DNA of 64,000 nucleotides from Drancourtella massiliensis (GCF_016900655.1 NZ_JACJKH010000005.1:1-64000); one strand, 5' to 3'; positions 1 to 7,905 are shown, counted from the first letter of the stretch. Numbers and translations are program-made. Notes: generated from the sequence alone by a model not told the origin.

Positions 1-973
1 ATTGCCCGGCTGCCGGAGTATTCCCTTTTCTCCGGCGGTTTTGCGGATAAAACCGCTTATTCCTTCCTCCAGTCCCACAGGAATCCCCCTGCCATGGCCT
101 GATCCCCGGCGTCTGCCGGGCATAGGAACGGTGGTCAACCTGTTTCTCCGGCGGAAGATGCTGGTTACAGGTTTTCGCCCATGCACTCCGCCACAGTTCA
201 CAGTTCGTTGGATTGTTCCACCCGGTTGTATCCACAAGCACCCGTTTCCACTGTTTCCGATTCCGGGAATCCACTTTCTGCTTTCCTTCCTCATCCATAA
301 CCGGAATCCGTATACCGCAGTGCTCCGGATTCTTTTTATCCTGCCACCAGTCTGGATGAGCAGGGTCATTCACAATCTTTCCTGATTCATCCCGTACAAA
401 ATCCCAGTCCTTTGTTTCTTTATTTCCCCAGTTGTGGTCTTCCTCAAAAGGTCTCAGGGTAAGCAGAAGATGGACGTGTGGATTACCATCCCCCTTATCG
501 TGGATTGCCCAGTCTGCACACATTCCCTTGTCCACAAAGTTCCTTTGGATATATTCATCTGTGTAGAGGATCTGTTCCTCCCGGCCCCACTCCCGAGGCA
601 AGGATATCTCCATAGAACGTCCCAACTGGGCATTGGAATTTTTCTCCACCTTTAAAACCTCATTCCATAACTTTTGTTTTCGCCAAATAAGCTTAAATTG
701 TTCCACCGCCTCTTCTTTGTCTTTTGCCCTTTTATAACGAACGGATTTCTGGAAGCGTTCGATATTTTCCGCTGGTACTTCTGCCCACTGGGGCGGGGCA
801 TTCTCACACAAGGATAACTGGCGGTAGACTACTTCTTTCTTCCCGGTATAGTAGCTGAACTTCCCGGTCTCATCATTTTTCATCACATCGCCGTTTAGAT
901 AGGCAGATGCAGAAATGACCGATTTACCCTTGCTTCGCCCCACAATCTTTACTGTGAAATGAAAAATTGCCAC
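1..973 (-). CDS. MobA/MobL-family relaxase, 3' end beyond window
   Basis: Nicks the transfer origin and pilots the single strand during conjugative mobilization. Reading the minus strand from a GTG at 973 (GGAGGTGG about 6 bases upstream) gives a protein beginning VAIFHFTVKIVGRSKGKSV, the typical MobA/MobL start. It continues with the SASAYL motif near residue 22 and the metal-binding HDKGDGNPHVHLLLT motif near residue 160. A WRSAWAKTCNQHL ... VDHRSYARQ stretch follows near residues 265-290, as in this family. After that (below about position 121) the frame stays open but no longer resembles the usual family sequence (normally a G-IPT-IH-type continuation). This suggests a frameshift, insertion or divergent tail. 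The gene runs off the left edge, so its C-terminus cannot be judged. Confidence 0.9.
   Translation of the reverse strand, partial: MAIFHFTVKIVGRSKGKSVISASAYLNGDVMKNDETGKFSYYTGKKEVVYRQLSLCENAPPQWAEVPAENIERFQKSVRYKRAKDKEEAVEQFKLIWRKQKLWNEVLKVEKNSNAQLGRSMEISLPREWGREEQILYTDEYIQRNFVDKGMCADWAIHDKGDGNPHVHLLLTLRPFEEDHNWGNKETKDWDFVRDESGKIVNDPAHPDWWQDKKNPEHCGIRIPVMDEEGKQKVDSRNRKQWKRVLVDTTGWNNPTNCELWRSAWAKTCNQHLPPEKQVDHRSYARQTPGIRPWQGDSCGTGGRNKRFYPQNRRRKGNTPAAGQ
3..122. repeat. GC-rich nested inverted repeats within relaxase gene
   Basis: Three stem-loops occur in 120 bases: GCCGGAG/CTCCGGC (12-18 with 30-36), GCGGTTTT/AAAACCGC (35-42 with 49-56) and CCCGGC/GCCGGG (105-110 with 115-120). In addition TGCCCGGC at 3-10 is repeated inverted at 115-122. 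The stretch coincides with the place where relaxase similarity fades. It may be a small palindromic insertion, or chance structure in a GC-rich gene; no target duplication can be seen because the left side is missing. Confidence 0.35.
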
Positions 974-1030
974 GGCTTCCACCTCCTTCTTTCGGCAAAT
1001 GTATTTCTCAAGCCGTCTGCAAGACTGCCT

Positions 1031-1172
1031 CCAATGCAACATTGGTCTCGATGAAATCGCCCCCGGAGGGTGCGTCCAGTGCAAAACTGGTGCCATCCAA
1101 CCGCATAGGGTGGTCTGCATGAAATGCCCCTCGGAGAGCCCTTCCAATGGGAAATTGGTCTGCATGAAATGC
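1031..1172. repeat. Chain of nine covarying mini-hairpins, probable oriT-associated
   Basis: Between the relaxase and the long hairpin lie successive small palindromes: 1031-1045, 1049-1059, 1062-1070, 1076-1090, 1097-1113, 1117-1127, 1130-1138, 1144-1158 and 1162-1172. They follow a repeated order: a CCAxx/xxTGG stem, then an xGAT/xCAT-GAA-ATxx triloop hairpin, then a CxC-GGA-GxG triloop hairpin. Stem bases change together: CGAT-GAA-ATCG becomes GCAT-GAA-ATGC, and CCC-GGA-GGG becomes CTC-GGA-GAG. That pattern suggests selection on structure rather than sequence. Location beside a relaxase gene suggests a role in the transfer origin; this is inference. Confidence 0.6.
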
Positions 1173-1173
1173 C

Positions 1174-1212
1174 GCACTTATAAAAAGACGACCTCTGGTT
1201 GTCTATAAGTGC
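1174..1212. other. Long inverted repeat, candidate oriT core
   Basis: GCACTTATA at 1174-1182 pairs with TATAAGTGC at 1204-1212. Inside it GACGACC pairs with GGTTGTC (one G-T) around a TCT loop. This is the strongest palindrome in the mobilization region and sits between the two divergently spaced blocks (relaxase at one side, accessory genes at the other). Relaxase-type transfer origins commonly contain such a hairpin near the nick; I cannot place the nick itself. Confidence 0.55.
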
Positions 1213-1251
1213 GCCGTTGTATATTTCCTGCCGGAAACAATACATCGGATT

Positions 1252-1587
1252 TTAAAAGTCCTCCCGCCTGGTTGCTTCTGTATATTTCTTCTCTTTGGGC
1301 TCCCTGCCCATTGCTCTGGAAAAATAGCACCCATTTTCTTCCTGCCGTTTCAAAAAGCCGATCAGCTTTGGAATATCCGCTTCTTCAATGGGGCCACCCA
1401 GCACGGATTCCACAGCTCCGCCAATCTGGCAGAGTCTGTGAGTTCTGGCTTTTTTCTGTTCTTCTTTATAACGTTTTTCCAATTCTTTCTTCTGTGCCTT
1501 AAGCCGACTTGCCTTTTCCAGCATATTCTGTTCTCTTTTATTCAGCTCGGCAATCCGTTCTTCCACGGTTCTCTTTGATCTACTCAT
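1252..1587 (-). CDS. MobC/DUF3847-like relaxosome accessory protein
   Basis: Predicted 111 residues. The N-terminal half is a charged coiled coil rich in Lys, Glu and Arg (about residues 5-50). It is followed by the ARTHRLCQIGGAVESVLG segment characteristic of small accessory proteins next to MobA/MobL relaxases, and a tail with GCYFSRAMG. Such proteins are thought to help the relaxase bind or melt the transfer origin. I chose the ATG at 1587 because AAGGAGG lies at 1597-1603; an upstream ATG at 1611 in the same frame has no such site. It overlaps the upstream gene by 8 bases, so the two are probably translated together. Family naming is from memory of the motif. Confidence 0.7.
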   Translation of the reverse strand: MSRSKRTVEERIAELNKREQNMLEKASRLKAQKKELEKRYKEEQKKARTHRLCQIGGAVESVLGGPIEEADIPKLIGFLKRQEENGCYFSRAMGREPKEKKYTEATRREDF

Positions 1588-1945
1588 ACTTTGTTTCCTC
1601 CTTTTCTTCATGTCTGTTTTCCTTTATCTGCTCCATAGCGGGTTTCAATAACTCCAGAAGATTTCCCGCCAGTACAAGGGGCATGGACTGCCTTGCCCCC
1701 CGCTCCACAGCTTCTTCCACACGGTTTAAAAACTCATCTTCCTTTTTCCGGGTTTCCAAATAGGGATCAGCCTCAATCTGTTCCTGTCTGGAGAAATAAT
1801 CATTCAACGCAAGGACAACTGCCTTTGTGTAAGATTTATATTTCTTCCTGTCCATACCCCGCAGATAGTTCCAGGCTTGTCTGTCCTGCTCATTCATCAG
1901 ATTCAGTCGGATGTTGGTATTGATAATCTTTCGTTCTTTCTTCAT
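1580..1945 (-). CDS. Ribbon-helix-helix, ParR-like plasmid-type protein
   Basis: Predicted 121 residues. An N-terminal strand (NTNIRLNLMNEQ) followed by two helices ending YTKAVVLALNDYF fits a ribbon-helix-helix DNA-binding fold. The spacing resembles ParR-like centromere-binding or relaxosome proteins. The rest is a charged helical tail with no motif I recognise. GGAGGCG lies 8 bases before the ATG. It follows the tnpV terminator and overlaps the MobC-like gene by 8 bases, so it probably starts the accessory mobilization operon. It could act in partition with the nearby parB or in mobilization; the sequence does not decide. Confidence 0.55.
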   Translation of the reverse strand: MKKERKIINTNIRLNLMNEQDRQAWNYLRGMDRKKYKSYTKAVVLALNDYFSRQEQIEADPYLETRKKEDEFLNRVEEAVERGARQSMPLVLAGNLLELLKPAMEQIKENRHEEKEETKYE

Positions 1946-1972
1946 CAGAATCGCCTCCTTTTTTCCATAAGA

Positions 1973-1998
1973 AAAGAGAGGTATGAATTACCTCCCTT
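1973..1998 (-). terminator. Intrinsic terminator after tnpV
   Basis: On the minus strand AGGGAGGTA pairs with TACCTCTCT around a 5-base loop and is followed by TTTTCTT. It lies between the end of the tnpV region and the ribbon-helix-helix gene. Confidence 0.6.
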
Positions 1999-2012
1999 TC
2001 CATGTTCCCTGT

Positions 2013-2396
2013 CTAATTATAAATCAGTTCCTGCCGGACGATTTCATCCGCCCGGTTACAAATGCTGTTCATTGCCTGTACCCATGCAAGCGGATCCTTT
2101 GCCTTTAATTCTTCGGTGACCTGTTACACTCGCTTCATCTGCTCAATGATCCGTTCAAACCGTTCCCTTGCCTGTTCGTCTATATCCACCAAATGTTTAT
2201 CCAGCTTTCCAGTTAGCAGCATAGACTGATACCAGCCCGTCTTATGGTCTATCAGATAACTTTTGCGAAGCAAACCATACTTTCCAATGGATCTTGATTC
2301 CTCTATCGGAGCAATCCCTAAACTTGGAAGCAGGTAACCTCCAAGCTGCACATAAGTTCCACCCATTTGTTCAAATATACTGTTCTCTCTGTTCAT
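2013..2396 (-). pseudogene. tnpV: tnpV, interrupted by an in-frame TAA stop
   Basis: TnpV proteins are small transposon-encoded proteins of unclear role found in Firmicutes mobile elements. The N-terminal 90 residues carry the family pattern (FEQMGGTY, a YLLPSLG block, KLDKHLVDIDEQARERFERIIEQMK). At 2124-2126 there is an in-frame TAA. Beyond it the same frame continues VTEELKAKDPLAWVQAMN ... EIVRQELIYN to a TAG at 2013-2015, the expected C-terminal part. The complete product would be about 127 residues. The stop therefore splits an otherwise intact gene, giving either a 90-residue truncated protein or, if read through, the full one. It lies downstream of parB on the same strand. Confidence 0.8.
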
Positions 2397-2415
2397 ATCG
2401 ATCTTCCCTCCATTT

Positions 2416-3399
2416 TTATCTGCTGATATTTTTATTCTGTTTCGCCCATTCCCTTAACAGTTTTTCAATCAACTCGATTTGCTGTAAAGGTGTGTAATCT
2501 GCCGGAAAATATTTCCCCACCCTTTCCAATGGAATCTTTACCTGTTCCCTTTGATTCGGTTTCACCTCCTCCATAATTTCATAAATACTGTCCATATCCA
2601 GACGATTCTGCTGGCTCATACGTTTCAGCCGATTTGCCTGAGACAGATTTGGAATACTCTGTTCTATTTCCATGACTGCATGTAATTCGTACTGTTCCTC
2701 TTCCGTCAGAAAAGAAATCTCCACTGCGGAAGTCAGTGCCAGCTTTTCTTGATCCACCATATCCAAAATCTTTGGGATTAAATGTGTCAACCTGATATAC
2801 CGCTTGATCTGATTGACACTCTCCCCCACCTGTCTGGCAAGCAGTTCATTACTTCGAATTCCTTTTTTACCAGATTTTTGTTTAATGATCACTCTTCCGT
2901 TTTCGTCTATTTCGCTTTCCAGCGGATAGATTTCTAATGTTTCATTTTCCAACTTCGGTTCAACTTGACCCGAAGTTAAATCATTTCTCCTGCCCTGTTG
3001 TTTCATGGCCTCCAGTTTCATCTTATAGGCAAATGCTTTTTCACTTGGAAGAATTTTCTCTCTTTGCAGGTTGCTGTCCACCATAGCAATAGTGGCTTGA
3101 TCATCATCCAGTTCCCGGATAATCACCGGAAGTTCTGTGATTCCTGCCCAAATCGCAGCTTCCTTTCTCCGATGTCCGGCAATAATCTCATAACCGTCAC
3201 CATTGGGATTTTTCCTTATCAGCAGCGGAATCAGTATCCCCTCTTTTTCAATACTTTGTCGAAGTTCAAATAATTCCGGGTTCCTTTCCACCTTAAAAGG
3301 ATGCCCCTTAAAATCATGTAATTCTGAAATACTCATCATTACAATGCCCTTATCCGGCTCAATACTTACTGATGAACACATTTCTTTTCTCTTTGGCAT
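2416..3399 (-). CDS. ParB/Spo0J-family partition protein
   Basis: Predicted 327 residues. ParB proteins bind centromere-like sites and, with ParA, segregate plasmids or integrative elements. The N-terminal ParB nuclease-like domain is clear: an isoleucine-rich strand, QSIEKEGILIPLLIRK, then the GHRRKEAAIWAG motif (box II) near residue 80. A helix-turn-helix with LLARQVGESVNQIKRYIRL follows near residue 195. I chose ATG 3399 because AAGGAGG precedes it; the frame extends 16 codons further to 3447 without a comparable site. No parA is present within the window; this gene is the last one of the mobile element before rlmD. Confidence 0.85.
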   Translation of the reverse strand: MPKRKEMCSSVSIEPDKGIVMMSISELHDFKGHPFKVERNPELFELRQSIEKEGILIPLLIRKNPNGDGYEIIAGHRRKEAAIWAGITELPVIIRELDDDQATIAMVDSNLQREKILPSEKAFAYKMKLEAMKQQGRRNDLTSGQVEPKLENETLEIYPLESEIDENGRVIIKQKSGKKGIRSNELLARQVGESVNQIKRYIRLTHLIPKILDMVDQEKLALTSAVEISFLTEEEQYELHAVMEIEQSIPNLSQANRLKRMSQQNRLDMDSIYEIMEEVKPNQREQVKIPLERVGKYFPADYTPLQQIELIEKLLREWAKQNKNISR

Positions 3400-3428
3400 T
3401 TCCCATTCCTCCTTGTTCTTTTCCGGCA

Positions 3429-3477
3429 TAAGAAAGAGGACACTCATCTCAGAATCTCTGAAAACAAGCGTCCTTTC
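3429..3477 (-). promoter_or_regulatory. Leader stem-loop upstream of parB
   Basis: On the minus strand GAAAGGAC and GTCCTCTTTC can pair around an inner CAGA/TCTG stem, followed by a weak T-rich stretch. It lies just before the chosen parB start and could be an attenuator; its role is not established by the sequence. Confidence 0.3.
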
Positions 3478-3479
3478 GG

Positions 3480-3650
3480 CTTTTTCAAGTATTTAATTTA
3501 GAAGTTATGAACGGATTTCAAATGTGTTCACTTACACGAGGTGCAGAACTACAGTCACTTCAATCCCACTCATAATCTGCTTTTTCTTGCCCTGTTTTCC
3601 CGTTGGTGAAAAGCTAATATACCTCGCAAAGTGCTGAAAATTCAGCATTT
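3480..3650. other. Junction region between mobile element and rlmD
   Basis: About 170 bases with no convincing gene. It contains a perfect palindrome TGCTGAA-AA-TTCAGCA at 3632-3647, directly beyond the rlmD stop codon. This may be part of an attachment site or an rlmD terminator lacking a good T-run. A 38-codon open frame on the minus strand has no ribosome binding site that I trust. Confidence 0.4.
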
Positions 3651-5024
3651 CTACGAATTCACCCGATGTAGACAACAGACAGTCTCCACATGCACCGTGC
3701 CCGGGAATAAATCCACGCAGCTTACCCGTTCCGGCACATATCCTTTTCCTGTCAGCAGTTCCAGATCTCTCGCCAGACTGGTCGGTTTGCAGGAGATATA
3801 AACGATCCTCTCTGCCCCAAATCCAATGATCTTTTCCAGTGCTTTCGGATGTACTCCGTCACGTGGAGGATCAAGGATAATCAGATCCGGCACTTCCTGC
3901 AGCTCATCAACTACTTTCAGCACATCACCGGCCCAGAAGCTGCAGTTATCCAGTTCATTCAATGCCGCATTTTCTCTCGCTGCCTCAACCGCTTCCTCGA
4001 TGATCTCGACGCCGACCACTTTTTTTGCTACCGGTGCCGCGATCTGGGCGATGGTGCCTGTTCCGCTGTACAGGTCAAAGACAACTTTATCCTTCGTATC
4101 TCCGATATATTCCCGTGCTGTCTCGTACAGTACCTCGGCCCCCAGAGAATTGGTCTGGAAGAAGGAGAATGGTGTAATCTTGAATTTCAGTCCCAGAAGT
4201 TCCTCATAAAAATAGTTCTGTCCATACAGAATTTCTGTTCCTTCATCTTTTACCGCATCAGCCAGGCTGTCGTTTCTCGTATGCAGAATTCCCGCAAAAG
4301 TTCCTTTCAGCGGTAATGCCAGCAGTGCTTCTTTCCACCCTCTCAGCAGAGCTTCTTCCCCTGTATAAGCGGATGTTGTAATCAGGTCCGCCAGAATTTC
4401 TCCTGTTTTTACCGCCTTTCTTACAAGCAGGTGGCGGAGATATCCGTCATGGCGCATCCGGTGATAGAACGGCACCTTCTGCTGTTCAAAATACTCTCTG
4501 GTACATTCCAGAATCATCCGGAAATCCTCATCCACGATCCGGCACCCGGAAACGGTCACAATATCGTGAAAGCTTCCCCGCTTATGCATGCCAAGTGACA
4601 GCGGGCCGTCCTTATATTCATCGCCGAATGTAAATTCCATCTTATTCCGGTACGCTTCCCGCACCGGGCTTTCCTTGATTCCTTCAAATACTCCTTCCGG
4701 AATCCGGTCTTTCAAAAGTTCCCGTACCTGGGATTCTTTGAGTTCCAGCTGCTTTTCGTACGGAAGGCTCTGGTAGGAGCATCCTCCGCACTGTCCGAAA
4801 TGTGGGCACGGCGACGGGATCTCGTCTTTCGATGTCTCAAGGACTTCCAGAAGCCGTCCTTCGGCTTTCCCTTTTCTCACTTTATTGACTGCCACTTTTA
4901 CTTTCTGTCCCGGAATCACATGCTTCACGATGATATCCTGCTCTTCGCCTTCCACTTTCACAATTCCTTTATTTGGAAATTTGACGCAGCAGACAGTTCC
5001 TTCATATATGGTTCCTTTTTTCAT
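3651..5024 (-). CDS. rlmD: 23S rRNA (uracil-C5)-methyltransferase, RlmD/RumA type
   Basis: Methylates a uracil of 23S rRNA using S-adenosylmethionine. Predicted 457 residues. An N-terminal TRAM domain (residues 1-60) is followed by the iron-sulfur cysteines in CPHFGQCGGCSYQ. The SAM-binding DLYSGTGTIAQ lies near 310, the DPPRDG motif near 385 and the catalytic cysteine in VYISCKPTSLARDL near 415. The start at 5024 is preceded by AGGAGAG. The normal ending HVETV is present, but the last residues (CCLHRVNS) differ from the tails I know, which fits replacement of the 3' end by the adjoining mobile element. Paralogs of this family exist, so the exact target uridine is not certain. Confidence 0.88.
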   Translation of the reverse strand: MKKGTIYEGTVCCVKFPNKGIVKVEGEEQDIIVKHVIPGQKVKVAVNKVRKGKAEGRLLEVLETSKDEIPSPCPHFGQCGGCSYQSLPYEKQLELKESQVRELLKDRIPEGVFEGIKESPVREAYRNKMEFTFGDEYKDGPLSLGMHKRGSFHDIVTVSGCRIVDEDFRMILECTREYFEQQKVPFYHRMRHDGYLRHLLVRKAVKTGEILADLITTSAYTGEEALLRGWKEALLALPLKGTFAGILHTRNDSLADAVKDEGTEILYGQNYFYEELLGLKFKITPFSFFQTNSLGAEVLYETAREYIGDTKDKVVFDLYSGTGTIAQIAAPVAKKVVGVEIIEEAVEAARENAALNELDNCSFWAGDVLKVVDELQEVPDLIILDPPRDGVHPKALEKIIGFGAERIVYISCKPTSLARDLELLTGKGYVPERVSCVDLFPGTVHVETVCCLHRVNS

Positions 5025-5109
5025 GGTTCTTCTCTCTCCTGTATTGATTCTCAAAAAAATAAGGCAGGAAGTTGATTTCCTACCCTATCTTCTCTTGCTT
5101 TTCCAAGTT

Positions 5110-5358
5110 TTACTCTACTTCATCTTCGTCATCGAAGAAGTCGTCGTCAAAATCGTCATCGAAATCTTCTTCAAAATCTTCCAGATAATCTGGTGTAAAG
5201 AATGAGTATACTGCGTAAGCAATCGCTGCTACCGCTGCTACGGCTCCAATAATTGCCAGTACCCAAACAATCACCTTTTTCGTATTATCTTCATCTTTTT
5301 TCTGTAATAATTCGCTTAATTTGGAAGCTGCCATAATCTCTTCAAACTTTCCGCTCAT
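5110..5358 (-). CDS. Small single-pass membrane protein with acidic tail
   Basis: Predicted 82 residues, family not recognised. A short cytosolic-looking N-terminus with Lys-Lys pairs (residues 1-27) leads into one membrane segment (VIVWVLAIIGAVAAVAAIAYA, about 28-50). A tail made almost only of Asp, Glu and Phe follows (about 57-82). GGAGAGGGAGC lies just before ATG 5358; an in-frame ATG at 5385 is less well placed. A TATAAT hexamer is at 5409-5414 (minus strand), so it probably has its own promoter. The acidic tail could bind cations or basic partners; this is speculation. Confidence 0.7.
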   Translation of the reverse strand: MSGKFEEIMAASKLSELLQKKDEDNTKKVIVWVLAIIGAVAAVAAIAYAVYSFFTPDYLEDFEEDFDDDFDDDFFDDEDEVE

Positions 5359-5414
5359 GCTCCCTCTCCTTTCCGATGTTGCCATCTCAACGCTTATTCT
5401 TTTTGGTAATTATA

Positions 5415-5598
5415 CCACTATCATAGACAGAATGCCATCCTTTTATGTGAACTTTTCCTGATTTTGTCATTTTAAAGGGTGCTGTTCACACCATACTCAG
5501 AAGCACGACGAGTGCGCATGCGGACGGCGGTTTGGGGTGAACCGTACTTTTAAAATTACAATTCCCCATGCTCTTTTGTCCGTCTGTCTGATCTGCGC
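5415..5598. other. Intergenic stretch after pcrA
   Basis: Non-coding as far as I can see. It includes GTTCACACC near 5470 and its partial inverted copy GGGGTGAAC near 5535, separated by a GC-rich segment, which could form a loose stem-loop downstream of pcrA. No clear T-run follows. Confidence 0.3.
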
Positions 5599-7839
5599 CT
5601 ACTCAACCTTCTTGAGTCTCGCAAATGCCGCAAACATTTTTTTCACTCCGACCGTATCGAACTCGACCGTTACTTCGTAGTCCCGGCCGCCTTCTGTGAT
5701 CGCTGTCACCAGTCCTTCACCGAACTTCATATGACGGACACGGTCTCCCACGTCATAACCCGGTCCTTCTCCGGAAGCCACCTTAAACTGTTGCACCGGC
5801 TTTTTGATACCGAATGCCTGAGAATGAAAAGCTGCTTTTGCCTTGGCGTAGGCCTGGTTTCTTGCAATCTCCATCTGCGGCTTTTCTTTATGCAGCTCTT
5901 TGTGGCCGCCCAGAAGTTCTTCCGGAATCTCCCGTAAAAACCGGGAAGATTTGTTGTACTGGGTCTCGCCCCGTACCATCCTTCTCCTTGCACAGGTCAG
6001 CGTCAGCTCTTTCATGGCTCTTGTAATACCGACGTAGCAAAGGCGTCTCTCCTCTTCCAGTTCCATCGGATCATCTGCTGTGATGGTCATATAACTTGGG
6101 AAGAGCCCGTCCTCCATTCCCGCCAGAAAGACATACGGGAATTCCAGTCCTTTCGCGCTGTGTAAAGTCATCAAAACGACATAATCGCTCTCCTCGTCCA
6201 GATTGTCAATATCGGCCACCAGCGCTACTTCCTCCAGGAATCCGGACAGCGTCGGCTGTTCTCCGGTCTGCTCACAGCTTTCCTCGTAGGAAGCCACCTT
6301 GCTTTTTAATTCTTCCACGTTTTCGATCCGGCTTTCGGCGTCTTCCATATCGATCTCTTCGAGATAGCTTTCATAATCCAGCGTCTCGATAATATCATTT
6401 AACAGGGCAAGCGGTGTCATCCGGCCTGATTCCTCTTTGAAATGCTCGATCAAGGCGGTAAAAGATTCCAGACGGGAAACGGCGCGTCCGATATTCGGAA
6501 TCAGGTCCGCTGCCCGAAGCGCCTCATAAAATCCGATTTCTTTCTGGATAGCATATTCCTGCACCCGGTTGATGGAAGTCAGTCCGATTCCCCGTTTTGG
6601 CACATTGATAATTCTGCGTACTGCCAGATCGTCCCGCCCGTTTTCGATGGTACGGAGATAGGCAAGCAGATCCTTGATCTCCCGTCTTGCATAGAAGTTG
6701 ACGCCTCCGATCACTTTATATGGAATGTTGGTGGATACAAAGCGCTCTTCAAACATACGAGACTGTGCGTTAGTTCGGTACAGAACGGCACATTCATTAT
6801 AGGAAGCGCCCTCTTCCTTGACTTTCTTCTGAATGGCTCCCGCAATATAGTCCGCCTCGTCGTAGGCATTGTCAAACTGACGGCAGACCAGCTTCTCCCC
6901 TTCCGGATTCTCGGTCCAGAGTGTCTTGTCCTTCCGGCCGTGATTGTTGCGGATCACGGCATTGGCCGCATTCAGGATGGTGGAGGTGGAGCGGTAATTC
7001 TGCTCCAGCTTGATTACCACCGCATCCGGAAATTCCTCTTCAAAGTTCAGGATGTTCTTGATATTGGCTCCCCGGAACTTGTAGATGGACTGATCGTCAT
7101 CCCCTACCACACACAGATTCCGGTATTTGGATGACAGAATCTGGATCAGGCGGAACTGCACCGTGTTCGTATCCTGATACTCGTCCACCATAATATAACG
7201 GAACCGCTCCTGATAATACTCCAGCACATCCGGCTGTGTCTGGAACAGCTGGACGGCCTTCACGAGCAGATCGTCAAAGTCCAGTGCATTGTTGGCACGG
7301 AGCTGCTTTTCGTATTCCGCATAGACTTCGGCAATCTTCTTTCTGGAAAAATCGCCCTCCGCATCAAGACGGTACTCCTCCGGACTGATCATCTCATTCT
7401 TTGCGGAAGAAATCGCTGATAAAAGTGCCCGTTCTTTGTACATCTTCGTATCGATCTGGAGATAACGGCATACTTCCTTCATCAGCGACTTCTGATCGTC
7501 CGTATCGTAAATCGTAAAGTTTGTGTCATATCCGAGCCGATCAATAAATCGTCTCAAAATCCGCACACAGGCAGAATGAAACGTGCTGACCCAGATACTC
7601 TCGGATCCGAATCCGACCAGCTGATCCACGCGTTCCCGCATTTCGCCCGCTGCTTTATTGGTAAATGTAATGGCGAGAATATTCCACGGGTTCACCCCTT
7701 TTTCTTCAATCAGATAGGCAATGCGGTGCGTCAGCACCCTCGTCTTTCCCGATCCGGCTCCCGCCAGAATCAGCACCGGTCCTTCTGTCTGATAGACCGC
7801 TTCTTTCTGCATATCATTCAACGAATCATAAATACTCAT
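5599..7839 (-). CDS. pcrA: ATP-dependent DNA helicase PcrA (UvrD family)
   Basis: 3'-5' DNA helicase for repair, restart and plasmid rolling-circle replication. Predicted 746 residues, the usual PcrA size. Superfamily 1 motifs appear in order: Q-motif LNDMQKEAV, Walker A GAGSGKT (27-33), TFTNKAAGEM, Walker B VDEYQDTN (about 220), GDDDQSIYKFRGA, the QNYRST motif and VVLMTLHSAKGLEF with VGITRA near 600. The C-terminal 60 residues form the PcrA tudor-like RNA polymerase-binding domain (GDRVRHMKFGEGLV). A promoter lies immediately upstream. No ligA or pcrB neighbour is present. Confidence 0.97.
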   Translation of the reverse strand: MSIYDSLNDMQKEAVYQTEGPVLILAGAGSGKTRVLTHRIAYLIEEKGVNPWNILAITFTNKAAGEMRERVDQLVGFGSESIWVSTFHSACVRILRRFIDRLGYDTNFTIYDTDDQKSLMKEVCRYLQIDTKMYKERALLSAISSAKNEMISPEEYRLDAEGDFSRKKIAEVYAEYEKQLRANNALDFDDLLVKAVQLFQTQPDVLEYYQERFRYIMVDEYQDTNTVQFRLIQILSSKYRNLCVVGDDDQSIYKFRGANIKNILNFEEEFPDAVVIKLEQNYRSTSTILNAANAVIRNNHGRKDKTLWTENPEGEKLVCRQFDNAYDEADYIAGAIQKKVKEEGASYNECAVLYRTNAQSRMFEERFVSTNIPYKVIGGVNFYARREIKDLLAYLRTIENGRDDLAVRRIINVPKRGIGLTSINRVQEYAIQKEIGFYEALRAADLIPNIGRAVSRLESFTALIEHFKEESGRMTPLALLNDIIETLDYESYLEEIDMEDAESRIENVEELKSKVASYEESCEQTGEQPTLSGFLEEVALVADIDNLDEESDYVVLMTLHSAKGLEFPYVFLAGMEDGLFPSYMTITADDPMELEEERRLCYVGITRAMKELTLTCARRRMVRGETQYNKSSRFLREIPEELLGGHKELHKEKPQMEIARNQAYAKAKAAFHSQAFGIKKPVQQFKVASGEGPGYDVGDRVRHMKFGEGLVTAITEGGRDYEVTVEFDTVGVKKMFAAFARLKKVE

Positions 7840-7875
7840 TTTCTATGTACTCCCATCTCTGTTCGTAGTTTTATC

Positions 7876-7905
7876 AGTATACCATACATCTGTTCGGCAT
7901 TTCAA
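7876..7905 (-). promoter_or_regulatory. Sigma-A promoter for pcrA
   Basis: Minus strand TTGAAA (7905-7900), 18-base spacer, TATACT (7881-7876), 36 bases before the pcrA start codon. Confidence 0.65.

Noticed and set aside
2-655. Plus-strand open frames over the left end
   Set aside because: They are antisense shadows of the relaxase, with Cys/Pro-rich composition and no ribosome binding sites.
1031-1172. CRISPR-like repeat array
   Set aside because: Units are not identical, spacing is irregular, and the changes preserve hairpin pairing; no spacers and no cas genes.
6442-7134. A 230-codon plus-strand open frame
   Set aside because: Antisense to pcrA helicase motifs; no ribosome binding site.
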